Source: Devosia crocina (GTDB taxonomy: Bacteria; Pseudomonadota; Alphaproteobacteria; Rhizobiales; Devosiaceae). Taken from it: a stretch of DNA of 64,000 bases. The number at the start of each line of letters is the position of its first letter. Position 1 is the stretch's first letter. Location: positions 496,001-560,000 of the forward strand of contig NZ_FPCK01000001.1 of assembly GCF_900116545.1 (NCBI RefSeq). The letters are read 5' to 3'. The notes below the pieces were generated by a model. That model saw nothing but the letters and a program-made list of their open reading frames with translations, did not search any database and was not told where the DNA came from. This document shows, piece by piece, positions 34,493 through 43,340 of the stretch. The translations under genes were made by a program, and so were the position numbers.

Positions 34493-34619
34493 CGATCCAT
34501 GACATCCGACAGCTGATCGCAATTTCAGGCGTTGGGAGCGGGTGCATGGCCTAGCTTCTCCGTCTGCTCCCGGCGCATATATGGGTGGGACTGACCATCG
34601 GACCTAAGATCATGGCGCG

Positions 34620-35663
34620 CTAGGGGCCCAAGACCTGGTCGACGACGCCGCAAGTGTCATTCCAGCTTGGCAAGCTTCGGCCAGTCTGGCTTGACGTCGC
34701 GGACATAGCTTGCCGCATGTCATGATCGCTCAACAAGCGACGAAGTGCGTTGGCGAAGGCTTCCACGTCATCGACGGGCACGAGGATGCCGGCGCCTTCG
34801 GGGACTGTGTCGGGCACGGCGCCGGTTCGGCAGGTGACGATCGGGAGGCCATGAAGCAGCGCTTCGCCGAGGACAATGCCGTAGCCTTCGTAGCGGGTGG
34901 CGAGGGCGAAGATCGTGGCCTGGCGGTAGCGGGTGATGACCTCGGCGTCATTGAGCAGACCCGTCATGGTTATCCGGTCGGAGAGATTGAAGTCGGCAAT
35001 CTGGCTGCGTAGTCCTGCTTCAACACTGGGATCGTGGGTCTTGCCGACGATCTGTGCCTGCCAGTCGAGATCGCGGATTTTTCCCAGAGCGGAGACAAGG
35101 ACATCGTGCCCTTTGCGTTCAGCGAGGAGGCCGACGGAGAGAATGAGCGGCGGGAAGAGCGGAGTCTTGACCGGATCCGAAGGGCGGAAGCCGGGCAGTG
35201 CGATGGTGATCTTGTCTTCGGCGACGCCGAAATGATCCTTGAGAATGCGCGCCGTATGGGGGCTGGGCACCAGCACCGCCTGGGCGAGAGCGAGATTGTC
35301 AGCTTCGCGCTGCAGCAGATAGGCGGAGCGTTCGGGCGATAGACCTGTTTCGAGGCCAAGGGGATGGTGGATCATGGCGATGATGGGCGCCTTGACCGTT
35401 GCCAGCCCCGCTGTATCGATCGACCCGAAGACCAGACCATCGATGATGAGCGGCGTGTCTTCCGAAAGGGCCGCCATGGCGTCTATGGCGGCCTGTGTTT
35501 CGGCGGGCGTCGGATCGGGAAAGCCAGCGCCGAGTTCGATATGCTCAACCGGCCTGCCATTGCGGCGCAAGGCTTGGAGCAGTTCGTATTCATAGATATA
35601 GCCGCCGGTCTTCTGGGTAGCGTCGCCGGGAATGGCGAAGGCGGCGGGGCGCTTGGTGCTCAT
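34620..35663 (-). CDS. Glycosyltransferase, GT4 family
   Basis: A 347-residue GT-B enzyme. The N-terminal acceptor domain has GDATQKTGGYIYEYELLQAL, with the GG loop near the N-terminus. The C-terminal nucleotide-sugar domain has LSVGLLAERKGHDVLVSAL and the EX7E-type segment ALATRYEGYGIVLGEALLHGLPIV. It retains the donor sugar configuration (family knowledge). It is the last gene of the seven-gene chain and its ATG overlaps the permease stop, so it probably glycosylates the product of that locus. Confidence 0.85.
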   Translation of the reverse strand: MSTKRPAAFAIPGDATQKTGGYIYEYELLQALRRNGRPVEHIELGAGFPDPTPAETQAAIDAMAALSEDTPLIIDGLVFGSIDTAGLATVKAPIIAMIHHPLGLETGLSPERSAYLLQREADNLALAQAVLVPSPHTARILKDHFGVAEDKITIALPGFRPSDPVKTPLFPPLILSVGLLAERKGHDVLVSALGKIRDLDWQAQIVGKTHDPSVEAGLRSQIADFNLSDRITMTGLLNDAEVITRYRQATIFALATRYEGYGIVLGEALLHGLPIVTCRTGAVPDTVPEGAGILVPVDDVEAFANALRRLLSDHDMRQAMSATSSQTGRSLPSWNDTCGVVDQVLGP

Positions 35664-37246
35664 TGGACAAGTTGCTCGCTGGCAAAGGTGTGGAGGACAC
35701 GCTGCTCCAGGATGTGCACCAGCGCATAGATCAGGCTCGCGGTGACGGCGAGGACAACGATCGCGCTCCAGAGGAGGTTGTAGTTCGAGGTCGAGGCCGT
35801 CAGGGCCATCAGGCTCCCCATGCCGGTACCGGTGGCCAGCCACTCGGCGGTGGTGGCGGCAAGGAGCGCGCTCGGCACGGCCATGCGGGCCGAGGCGAAG
35901 AAGGCGGGGGCCATGGCGGGGAGCTGGGCATGCGCCAGTCTTTGCCAGGGGGAGGCGGCATAGGTCGAAAAAAGATCTAGCACCGGGCGCGGGGTGCGGC
36001 GCATGCCTTCGAGACAGGCTGCAAGGGTGGGAAAAAAGATCATGACCGCCACGATGGTGATCGTCCCGACTGCGCCGCGGCCCAGCGCCAGGACGAAAAG
36101 CGGCGCTGTGGTAACGATGGGGATCGAGCGCAAGGCGATGGCGATTGGCAGTGTTGCCGAGGCGAGACGCGGTTGAGTGACGAGGAGAACAGCCAGTCCG
36201 GCGCCGAGGGCAAGGCCGACGAGATATCCCGGAATGGTCAGGGAAAGGGTCTGCCAGAAGGCGGTGAAAAGTGCCGCGCGATTGGTCGCGGCGGCAGGAT
36301 CCGAGACAAGGAAAGCCCAGACGTCCTGTGGGCCTTTGGCGAAGAAAGGCGAGAGGTTGAGACCTTTGATGAGGCCGATCCAGACGCCAAGCACGGCGAG
36401 GATGAGGAGGATTAGGTAAATCAAACCCGAGCCGGTTCGCGCGGTCATGCCGACGCTCGGCCCATCTTGCCGTGAGGCGAGCAGCAAAGGCGGCGGACCC
36501 GCGCCAAGACAGCGGCCAAGCCAGCCGAACAGCCAGAAGGCGGCTGCTGAAAGTGCCGCGGCTGTGGTCGCAATAGCCCAGGTCATTTCAACGTCCAGCC
36601 CGCGCATGGCGCGAATGCTGAGGACCCCGAGGCCGCGTTCGGCGCCGGTGAATTCGCCCACCATGGCGCCGAGAAATGCGGCCGGCGCGCCGATCTGGAG
36701 ACCGGCGATGAAATAGGGGAGGGACGCCATGGCCCGGACATGGATGAGTTCGCTCAAGCGCCCTCTTCCATAGCTGCGCACGAGATCGAGCCAGCTGCCG
36801 GGCGTCGCCCGGAGGCCGACGAGAAGGCAGAGATAGGTTGTGTAATAGGTGGCAAGGGCTGCAAGCGTGATCTGCGGCCCGTCGCCGACGCCAAAGATCA
36901 CGCGCAGGATGGGCCCGGTGGCAACGAAGGGCAGGCAGAAGAAGACGAGCGCTAGACCCGAGACAAGCTGTTCGAGCCGCGGCAAGGCCAGTGCGATGCC
37001 GGCGAGCAGGATCGCTGCGACATTCCCGATGAAAAAGCCGATGGCAGCCGATTGCAGAGTAATGCCGGACGACCGCAGGAGGAGCGAGCCTTCTTCGGCA
37101 ATCGCGCCGAGGACCGCGAGAGGCCCTGCAAAGACAAACATGTCCGCTGTTGCGCTGGCCAGCGCCTGCCAAAGGGCGATGAGGACACAAGCTGCAAAAA
37201 GCGTCGGCAAGGCGTTTGGCGAAAAAGGCGCGGTGCGGGTGGTCAC
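35660..37246 (-). CDS. ABC importer permease, two permease domains fused (SsuC/ThiX-like)
   Basis: A 528-residue inner-membrane protein with two BPD_transp_1 domains, at about residues 60-250 and 330-515. EAA-like loops appear in YGRGRLSELIHVRAMASLPYF and AASPWQRLAHAQLPAMAPAFF. Usually two such subunits form a dimer; here one chain supplies both halves. It overlaps the ATPase gene upstream and the GT4 gene downstream by four bases each. The SsuC-type family imports sulfonates, nitrate or pyrimidine precursors, but the substrate here is not known. Confidence 0.86.
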   Translation of the reverse strand: MTTRTAPFSPNALPTLFAACVLIALWQALASATADMFVFAGPLAVLGAIAEEGSLLLRSSGITLQSAAIGFFIGNVAAILLAGIALALPRLEQLVSGLALVFFCLPFVATGPILRVIFGVGDGPQITLAALATYYTTYLCLLVGLRATPGSWLDLVRSYGRGRLSELIHVRAMASLPYFIAGLQIGAPAAFLGAMVGEFTGAERGLGVLSIRAMRGLDVEMTWAIATTAAALSAAAFWLFGWLGRCLGAGPPPLLLASRQDGPSVGMTARTGSGLIYLILLILAVLGVWIGLIKGLNLSPFFAKGPQDVWAFLVSDPAAATNRAALFTAFWQTLSLTIPGYLVGLALGAGLAVLLVTQPRLASATLPIAIALRSIPIVTTAPLFVLALGRGAVGTITIVAVMIFFPTLAACLEGMRRTPRPVLDLFSTYAASPWQRLAHAQLPAMAPAFFASARMAVPSALLAATTAEWLATGTGMGSLMALTASTSNYNLLWSAIVVLAVTASLIYALVHILEQRVLHTFASEQLVQ

Positions 37247-38019
37247 GAGACGGGCTCTACTCCGCTTTTCGCCCCAAGGGCCGACGCGATGGCCTCGATC
37301 AATGCGGGCCGGGCTGCCGGATTATGCCGGGCGCCGTCAAAATCGCCGGTGATCCGCGCCGGCCTTGGTGAAAACACGAGCACGCGGTCGCTGAGCGTAG
37401 CGGCTTCGGCGATGGAGTGGGTGACGAGCAGCGTCGTCGTGCCGCGCTCCTGCCAGAGCGTCGGCAGTTCGGCATTAAGGCGGGTTCGGGTCAATTCGTC
37501 CACCGCGCCAAAGGGTTCATCAAGAAGCAGGAGCCCAGGCTGGGTGACAAGGCAACGTGCGATGGCGGCCCGCTGTCGCATGCCGCCGGACAGTTCTGCG
37601 GGTCGCGTCTCGGCAAAGTGCCTGAGGCCGACAAGCGCGATCAGATGATCGACGCGTTCGCGATCGGCTGGCCGGCGCGCCAATTTGAGGGCCAGAGCAA
37701 CATTCTGCCGAACCGTCAGCCACGGCAAGAGCGCGGCATCCTGAAACGCGAAGGCGAGACCTGCCGCTTTGGTCACGGCTTCTGGCGTTTCATCGCCGAT
37801 GGAAATCACGCCGCCGCTCGGCTTCTCGAGCCCGGCGACGAGGCGGAGCAAGGTCGACTTGCCGCAGCCCGATGGCCCAACCAGAGCGGTCGTCCGGCCG
37901 GCCTCGAAGGTGAGGTCGAGCGGACCAACGGCATCGACGGCACGGCCGCCGAGGTGGAAGGTCTTTTCGAGCCCCTTGCACACAACCTTGGGCGGCATGG
38001 ACGCCTCTCTTTCAGCCAT
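37243..38019 (-). CDS. ABC importer ATPase (SsuB/TauB-like)
   Basis: A 258-residue nucleotide-binding subunit. Walker A is GPSGCGKST, the Q-loop lies in AFQDAALLPWLTV, the signature is LSGGMRQRAAIAR, Walker B is LLLLDEPFGAVDELTR, and the H-loop LVTHSI is intact. The ATG at 38019 overlaps the end of the binding-protein gene by eight bases; MPPKVV, seven codons in, is an alternative start. It works with the fused permease and the Tat-exported binding protein. Confidence 0.88.
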   Translation of the reverse strand: MAEREASMPPKVVCKGLEKTFHLGGRAVDAVGPLDLTFEAGRTTALVGPSGCGKSTLLRLVAGLEKPSGGVISIGDETPEAVTKAAGLAFAFQDAALLPWLTVRQNVALALKLARRPADRERVDHLIALVGLRHFAETRPAELSGGMRQRAAIARCLVTQPGLLLLDEPFGAVDELTRTRLNAELPTLWQERGTTTLLVTHSIAEAATLSDRVLVFSPRPARITGDFDGARHNPAARPALIEAIASALGAKSGVEPVS

Positions 38020-38998
38020 GCACTTCCTCAAGGATCGAACGGTCCCAGAGATCGGGCGTGACCGAGCGGCCCAAGAGCGCCAGCGTCTCGACATTCTGGG
38101 CCACGGTTTCGTCGGTGAACCAGCCAAAGCCATTGGCATCGGTCAATTCGGAAAACATCAGCGGCACCTGCCGCTCGGCCTGCAATTCCTGGGTGGGCAG
38201 GTCGAGGCCCTGGTCGGGATACATTTCAAGCGTCAGCGCCGCAGCCGCCTTGGGATCGGCCCTGAAGTCGTTCCAGCCGCGCACTTCGCCGGCCATCATG
38301 GCCACGAGGTCGGCGCGGCGATTGGCAAGGCTATCCTCGGTCGCGATATAGGTTTGCGAGTGGACGGCGTAGCCATGGTCGGCCATCAGCATGGTGACGC
38401 TCTCGATACCCTGGATAGCCATGGCGACCGGCAGGTCGGTCTGCCAGCAGAGAAGGCAATCGACTTGGTTCGCGACCAAAGGCGCCGCATCATACTGCGT
38501 GGGCACGATCTCGATCCCGTTGATGTCGACATTGTTGATGGTGCAGAGCGCCTGCAGGACCGGGGTATTGGCGAGCGCCATGCCGATCTTCTTGCCCACG
38601 AGATCCGCCGGCGTATTGATAGGGTTTTCCGGCAGCGAGGCGATGACGAAAGGATTTTTCTGCATGGCTACGCCGATGATCTTGAACGGCGCGCCCTGTT
38701 CCACCGAGGCCGAGGCATAGTCGGCGGCCGAGATACCGATCAGTGCCTGGCCCGTGACCACAGCTGGATCGACCGGCGCATTGGGGCCGCCGGGATTGAG
38801 TGCCACGTTGAGCCCGGCTTCGCTCCAATAGCCCTTCGACTTGGCGATATAACTACCGCCGAACTGCACCGAATGAAGCCAGCTCAGTTGCAGGGCGACG
38901 TCCTTGCTGTCCTGCGCGAGGAGCCGTGGCGAAAAAGCGGCGAGACCCAGTGTGCCGAGGCCGGCACCGACAAATGAACGGCGAGAAAGTTTGAACAT
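38012..38998 (-). CDS. Tat-exported NMT1/THI5-like (SsuA-like) substrate-binding protein
   Basis: A 328-residue periplasmic binding protein. The Tat motif SRRSFVGAGLGTLGLAAF ends near LLAQ/DSK. The two-lobe NMT1/THI5 fold shows LQLSWLHSVQFGGSYIAKSK, GISAADYASASVEQG and GKKIGMALANTPVLQAL. Family ligands include sulfonates, nitrate and pyrimidine or riboflavin precursors; none can be chosen from sequence. Twin-arginine export implies that it folds, perhaps with a cofactor or ligand, before export. It starts two bases after the flippase gene. Confidence 0.85.
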   Translation of the reverse strand: MFKLSRRSFVGAGLGTLGLAAFSPRLLAQDSKDVALQLSWLHSVQFGGSYIAKSKGYWSEAGLNVALNPGGPNAPVDPAVVTGQALIGISAADYASASVEQGAPFKIIGVAMQKNPFVIASLPENPINTPADLVGKKIGMALANTPVLQALCTINNVDINGIEIVPTQYDAAPLVANQVDCLLCWQTDLPVAMAIQGIESVTMLMADHGYAVHSQTYIATEDSLANRRADLVAMMAGEVRGWNDFRADPKAAAALTLEMYPDQGLDLPTQELQAERQVPLMFSELTDANGFGWFTDETVAQNVETLALLGRSVTPDLWDRSILEEVHG

Positions 38999-39000
38999 AG

Positions 39001-39954
39001 TCACGACGGTCTCCTGATTATGTTGGGACGAAAAAGGACGAAGAGGCCAGGCAGGCTGGCTGCGAGAATGACGAGCCCGAAGGCGAGGCTGGCGGCAAAA
39101 CCCGCCGCTGCCGTTGCGCCCACCAGGGGAAACAGCCCCGCCGCCGCGCCTTCGCGAAATCCCCAGCCGGCAACCGTTGCCGGAACGAGCATGGCGCAAA
39201 GGATCAGCGGCACGAGCACCAGAACGGCTTCAAGGCCGAGGACGGTTCCCGTGGCCAGCGCGCAAAGCGTGAAACTGGCGAGGTTGAGGGCGACAATGGC
39301 AGCGCTTAACAGGGATTGCTCGAACCAGGCACCATTGGCGACGAGCGCAGTTCTGATCGATTGCCCTAACCGCGCCGACCGTTTCTTGCGGGCGAAACGA
39401 AGGCCGACATAGACAACGAGCGCGAGGACCATGAAAGCGAGCATACCGATCAGCAGTTGGTTCTGATCGACCGCCAGGGTTAGTCCGCCGGGGGTCAGAA
39501 TGGCCCATGTCCCGGCAAGGGCGAGAAGACCGAACATGGCAATCTGTCCCGCAAGCCGCTCGATGATCACCGCCTTGGCCGCAATGCCAAGGCCGGCTTC
39601 GTGCCGCGCCCGTACCGCGCGTGCAGCGTCGCCAAGCACCCCGCCGGGAAGCGACTGGTTGACCAGTTGCGAAAGGTAATATTCGGCTACTGCGCGGCGC
39701 GGCGGAATGGCCTGGCCGAGCCGGGCCGCCACGCGATGCCAGCGCCAGGCCGAGGCGATTGTCTGCAGGTTGACGGCGGCGAAGGCCGGAATGAGATAAC
39801 GCCAATCGGCGTCCGTTAAACGCGCCAGAGCGCTTGGCCCATCTGCGAGGCTCCAGAGGAGACCGATGATGATGACGGGCGGCGCAAGGCGGAAAAGATA
39901 ACGCCACTTCGACTGAGGACGTGAGTGCTCGCGCTCGAGTGTTTCCGAGGTCAT
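39001..39954 (-). CDS. Lysylphosphatidylglycerol synthase TM-region (UPF0104/AglD-like) protein, probable lipid flippase
   Basis: A 317-residue polytopic membrane protein with about eight helices. LSQLVNQSLPGGVLGDAARAVRARH is the hallmark of the LPG_synthase_TM family (MprF flippase domain, AglD, UPF0104). No aminoacyl-transferase domain is attached, so it is the flippase-like half only. Placed between a CDP-alcohol phosphatidyltransferase/sulfatase pair and an ABC importer, it may translocate a lipid intermediate (inference). The start overlaps the sulfatase stop. Confidence 0.82.
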   Translation of the reverse strand: MTSETLEREHSRPQSKWRYLFRLAPPVIIIGLLWSLADGPSALARLTDADWRYLIPAFAAVNLQTIASAWRWHRVAARLGQAIPPRRAVAEYYLSQLVNQSLPGGVLGDAARAVRARHEAGLGIAAKAVIIERLAGQIAMFGLLALAGTWAILTPGGLTLAVDQNQLLIGMLAFMVLALVVYVGLRFARKKRSARLGQSIRTALVANGAWFEQSLLSAAIVALNLASFTLCALATGTVLGLEAVLVLVPLILCAMLVPATVAGWGFREGAAAGLFPLVGATAAAGFAASLAFGLVILAASLPGLFVLFRPNIIRRPS

Positions 39955-41573
39955 GGCGCCCCTCCAGACGAGAGCGCCGCAATGAAGCGATCGCGAAAGG
40001 AACTCATGGGCCAGACCGGGGCGGTGTCATCAGGGATGAGACCGTTCGAAAAACCCCAGGCATCAAACGCGGCCAGTGCCGCGGGTGAGCCGACGAGATG
40101 GATCGGCACGTCCTGCCCCTCGATCTCCGACACCCGTTGGGCCGGCGGGTGATCGCCGAGGATTATTATTAGCCAGTCCCGCCCGGCATGCCGCGCGGCA
40201 AAGTCGAAGACGATCTCGAGCGAATAGTCGAGCGCCAGGCGGTATTGCTCGCGCATGAGCTCCGGATTGGGCCAGACCTCGCCACCGGGCGGGCCGACAT
40301 GCTGGCTCTCGTCGAAAATCGTGCCATCACCAATCTCATCCCAAGCGACGATCCGGGGTACCGGCGTCCATGGGGCGTGCGAGGAAAGGAGCGCGGTCAT
40401 GGCAAAGTGCGGCTCGCCGCCCTCCGGCAAGATGCGATCGACCGTACTTAGCGTGTATTGGTCGGGCATCGTCGTCCAATTGAAGGCCTCGCCGCGATAG
40501 CCGAAGTCGGCGGCTTCATAGATGTCGTTGAAGCCCATGAACTGCGCCTCGGGCCAGGGCAGGGTGATGGCCGGCATCAGCACCGTGGTCCGATACCCGG
40601 CTGTCTGCGCCAGATGGTAGAGCGAGGGCCGCGTGCTTGCGAGCATGGCGCGATAGCGCGCCTGGTTGTCGATCGAGAGACCCGAGGCGAGTGTCGCATG
40701 CGCCAGCCAGCTTTGCCCGCCAGCCACCGGCGAGGTGAGCCAGGCCGACCGCATGGAAAGCCCCGCCGCGGCGAGTTTGGTTTCCGCTTCCTCGAGCCGA
40801 GCGAGATGCGTTGGCGCATAGAGCGGATTGCGCAGCGCCGTCTCCCCGTAGCTTTCGATAAAGATCACGAACACATCGCGCCCATCAAGCCGGTCCAACA
40901 GACCTTGCTGCCCGGCGAACGGATCAATCTGCGCTTCCTCTTCGAACGCGCCGAGATCGGCGTATAGCGCGCGGAACGTCGTTGTGCGATCGATCGCCAA
41001 CTGGGCCGAAAACGCGTCGCCAGGCATTGCAGGCGGCAGTGTCCACGCGCCGCGCGCCGCGCCCACCTGCGCCACGGCGAGCACCATGGCGAAAGTGCCA
41101 ACGGCGCACGCGGCCCAACGCATCGGCGCCGCGATCTTGAGTCCGTTGATCCGCCCCGTGCTCCACCAGAGAAGTGTGGCCAGCATGAATGGCAAGAGCC
41201 CGATCAGCACCGCGAGGATAATGGCCAACGGCCAGCCGACGGATCCACCGGCGAGCCGAAACGCTGCTTCGGCCAGAGGCAGATCCATCAGCGGATTGAA
41301 GGGGCGGTTAAAGGCAGTGAAGGTTGCAAGATCGGCAAATTTCAGCACCGAAACCAGCGTCAAAGCGAGCGTAATGACGGCTCTGAGCGCGTAGCTTAAA
41401 AACCGGCGCGCAGGCAGGACGATCAGCAGCCCGGCGATGACGAACCATTCGAGCGGCAGCTGAAACAGCGCCCAGACACCGAGCGCATCCGGATGGTTCG
41501 GCTGCGCCAAGACGGCGTAGATCGACAAGCCCGCCTGAGCGACGCTGAGGCGTCCGGTCCCAAGAGATCTCAA
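39951..41573 (-). CDS. Membrane-anchored sulfatase-fold enzyme (LtaS/EptA-like phosphotransferase or sulfatase)
   Basis: A 540-residue protein. About four to five N-terminal helices (to about residue 190) anchor a periplasmic alkaline-phosphatase/sulfatase domain. Metal-site elements are DVFVIFIESYGE (Glu), the nucleophile region in SPVAGGQSWLAHATLASG and IIILGDHPPAQ (Asp-His). Family members transfer phosphoglycerol or phosphoethanolamine, or cleave sulfate esters. The only start consistent with coupling is TTG at 41573, overlapping the upstream stop as TTGA. Neighbours suggest head-group modification of a lipid. Confidence 0.78.
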   Translation of the reverse strand: MRSLGTGRLSVAQAGLSIYAVLAQPNHPDALGVWALFQLPLEWFVIAGLLIVLPARRFLSYALRAVITLALTLVSVLKFADLATFTAFNRPFNPLMDLPLAEAAFRLAGGSVGWPLAIILAVLIGLLPFMLATLLWWSTGRINGLKIAAPMRWAACAVGTFAMVLAVAQVGAARGAWTLPPAMPGDAFSAQLAIDRTTTFRALYADLGAFEEEAQIDPFAGQQGLLDRLDGRDVFVIFIESYGETALRNPLYAPTHLARLEEAETKLAAAGLSMRSAWLTSPVAGGQSWLAHATLASGLSIDNQARYRAMLASTRPSLYHLAQTAGYRTTVLMPAITLPWPEAQFMGFNDIYEAADFGYRGEAFNWTTMPDQYTLSTVDRILPEGGEPHFAMTALLSSHAPWTPVPRIVAWDEIGDGTIFDESQHVGPPGGEVWPNPELMREQYRLALDYSLEIVFDFAARHAGRDWLIIILGDHPPAQRVSEIEGQDVPIHLVGSPAALAAFDAWGFSNGLIPDDTAPVWPMSSFRDRFIAALSSGGAP

Positions 41574-42328
41574 GAGCGGTGCCTCGCCAGCCAGACGACG
41601 TCGCGGCCGAACGAATATATAAGGAGCAGAGTGCCGATCGCCGCGATGGTCCATGACAGAAGGCCATTGATGATGGGGGCGAGAAGGGCGATCAGAATGC
41701 CGATCTGGATGACGCAGATGGCCTTGCGGCTGAACCGTTCGGGCAGCGGCGCCATAAGCCACGGGCAGAAGAGAGCCGCGGCCAGGAAAAGATAGCGCAT
41801 GCTGCCGAGCAGCAGCACCCAGGCGCCGGCCTTACCCGATTGCCAGGACAGCAGCGCCAGAAGAAGGGCGAAGACGGAATCGATCTCCATGTCGAAGCGC
41901 GCCCCGAAATCGGAGGTCAAACCCTGCCGCCGCGCAAAGAAGCCGTCGACACCATCAAGGCAGAGCGAAAACACTGCAATGCCAAGTACGGTCCAGGCCA
42001 GGCTCAGATCCGCAGCGAGAAGACCAGGTGTCGCTAAGGGGCTGAAGAGGGCGGCAATGATTCCTGTGCGCGCAAGCGTCACGAGGTTGGCGATCCCCAG
42101 GTGATCATGAGGATAGGTTTGGGCCAGGCCCCGGCCCGCCGTGCCAGCCATGACAAGGAAAGCGACAAGTGCAATGGTGGCGCCCAGCAGAGTCTGGGTC
42201 AGGAAAAACCCAAGCGCCAGGACGGGGATGCAGATGAGAAGGGACGCGATAGCGTACCGAAGGAGGACGGACTGGCTTGTGGGGGCGCGTCCGAGGGTTG
42301 ATCGCTCTGCTGATTGCGCTTCGCTCAT
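41570..42328 (-). CDS. CDP-alcohol phosphatidyltransferase family enzyme
   Basis: A 252-residue membrane enzyme transferring a phosphatidyl or phospho-alcohol group from a CDP donor. The full signature DG-x2-AR-x8-G-x3-D-x3-D is seen in DGFFARRQGLTSDFGARFDM followed by EID. About six helices flank it. This is the first gene of the minus-strand chain running to 34620. It is distinct in context from housekeeping pgsA/pssA. The acceptor alcohol is unknown. Confidence 0.87.
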   Translation of the reverse strand: MSEAQSAERSTLGRAPTSQSVLLRYAIASLLICIPVLALGFFLTQTLLGATIALVAFLVMAGTAGRGLAQTYPHDHLGIANLVTLARTGIIAALFSPLATPGLLAADLSLAWTVLGIAVFSLCLDGVDGFFARRQGLTSDFGARFDMEIDSVFALLLALLSWQSGKAGAWVLLLGSMRYLFLAAALFCPWLMAPLPERFSRKAICVIQIGILIALLAPIINGLLSWTIAAIGTLLLIYSFGRDVVWLARHRS

Positions 42329-42423
42329 GCCTAATCGATCATCCTTGATGCCCTTCTATGACACTTATGTCATGCTACGCACACCAAGTAAGCATGGTTT
42401 ACCTCTTTCATGAGAATTGTGAA

Positions 42424-42963
42424 ATGACGAGCATCGCGCACTATAAGCCTCTCGCCAAAGCCTTTCATTGGCTGACGGCGCTCCTCGTGCTCCTCACCAT
42501 TCCTGCAGCTTTGATCATGCTCAGGCCAGGCATCGAGCGTTCGCTGCAGGATCCGCTTTTCACTTTTCACAAGAATATCGGCGTCGTGATTTTTGTTCTG
42601 GTTGCGGTGCGTCTTGCCTATCGCCTCGTTAATCCGCCGCCGCCGTTACCCGACAGCGTTCCAACCTGGCAGCGTCATGTGGCTTCCCTCACGCATTGGC
42701 TCCTCTATGGCCTTCTCCTCGCCATGGCGATCTCGGGCTATATCCGTGTCACGGCCGGCGGGTTTCCGCTTGAAGTGTTTGATCCACTGGGACTGCCGCG
42801 CCCGGTGCCCCGCTCGGAAGCACTAGCAGAGACCGCCAAGAGCATTCACGCAGCCCTGCGCTACCCGCTTATTGGCCTCATCGCCCTCCACATCGGAGCG
42901 GCCCTTCACCACGCCCTGATCAAGCGTGACGGCGTCTTCCAGCGAATGTTGTTCAACCGGTGA
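42424..42963 (+). CDS. Cytochrome b561 family membrane protein
   Basis: A 179-residue, four-helix b-type cytochrome. Haem-ligand His residues are in KPLAKAFHWLTALL, LFTFHKNIGV, SLTHWLLYGLL and LIALHIGAALHH, the usual arrangement for bacterial cytochrome b561 that oxidises quinol or scavenges superoxide (family knowledge). The start at the Met of MTSIAHYK is preferred; the frame extends 22 codons upstream. It is divergent from the CDP-alcohol transferase gene and monocistronic. Confidence 0.88.
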   Translation: MTSIAHYKPLAKAFHWLTALLVLLTIPAALIMLRPGIERSLQDPLFTFHKNIGVVIFVLVAVRLAYRLVNPPPPLPDSVPTWQRHVASLTHWLLYGLLLAMAISGYIRVTAGGFPLEVFDPLGLPRPVPRSEALAETAKSIHAALRYPLIGLIALHIGAALHHALIKRDGVFQRMLFNR

Positions 42964-43005
42964 TTCACGCCTACGGCGGCTCGGTCTCTCCTTCGACCTT
43001 TCTGA

Positions 43006-43290
43006 TCAAAAAAAGGGATTGAGCAGATCTGCCTGACCTTTAAGACGCGCTTGGCGCCATTTTGCCTGCGCCTGCGTGAGCTGAACCATCGACATGCAAC
43101 AAACTGATTTGGCAATCGCGGCGTTCGCTTCGTCTTTGCCAGGATTGGTGGCGACGAAGATGCGCCGCAGTTCATCCCGTTCAATGACCACAAGATCGCT
43201 GGATGCTTCGGCGGAATCCTGGACCGGATGATCGCGTACGCCTTTCGTGCGAACTATGAAAAAGCGTCGGGCTTGCTGTAACTTCGTCAT
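43006..43290 (-). CDS. Small hypothetical protein
   Basis: A 94-residue frame with mixed charge, without signal or membrane segment, beginning MTKLQQARRFFIVRTKGVRD. There is no recognised family and no clear ribosome site. Its 5' end lies inside the candidate operator shared with the divergent LacI-type gene, so it would be co-regulated if real. Coding status is uncertain. Confidence 0.4.
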   Translation of the reverse strand: MTKLQQARRFFIVRTKGVRDHPVQDSAEASSDLVVIERDELRRIFVATNPGKDEANAAIAKSVCCMSMVQLTQAQAKWRQARLKGQADLLNPFF

Positions 43291-43315
43291 GGATTAGGCG
43301 ATAATCGTCATCGAT
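43286..43315. promoter_or_regulatory. Candidate operator of the LacI-type regulator (autoregulatory site)
   Basis: Two copies of GTCATSGAT (43286-43294 GTCATGGAT and 43307-43315 GTCATCGAT) are spaced 21 bases apart. Between them lies a -10-like GATAAT (43300-43305), 35 bases before the lacI-type ATG. A closely similar 29-base sequence recurs at 44379-44409 ahead of the transporter operon. Confidence 0.5.
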
Positions 43316-43340
43316 CTCGCCTCCGTTCTGGTTGTTATCC

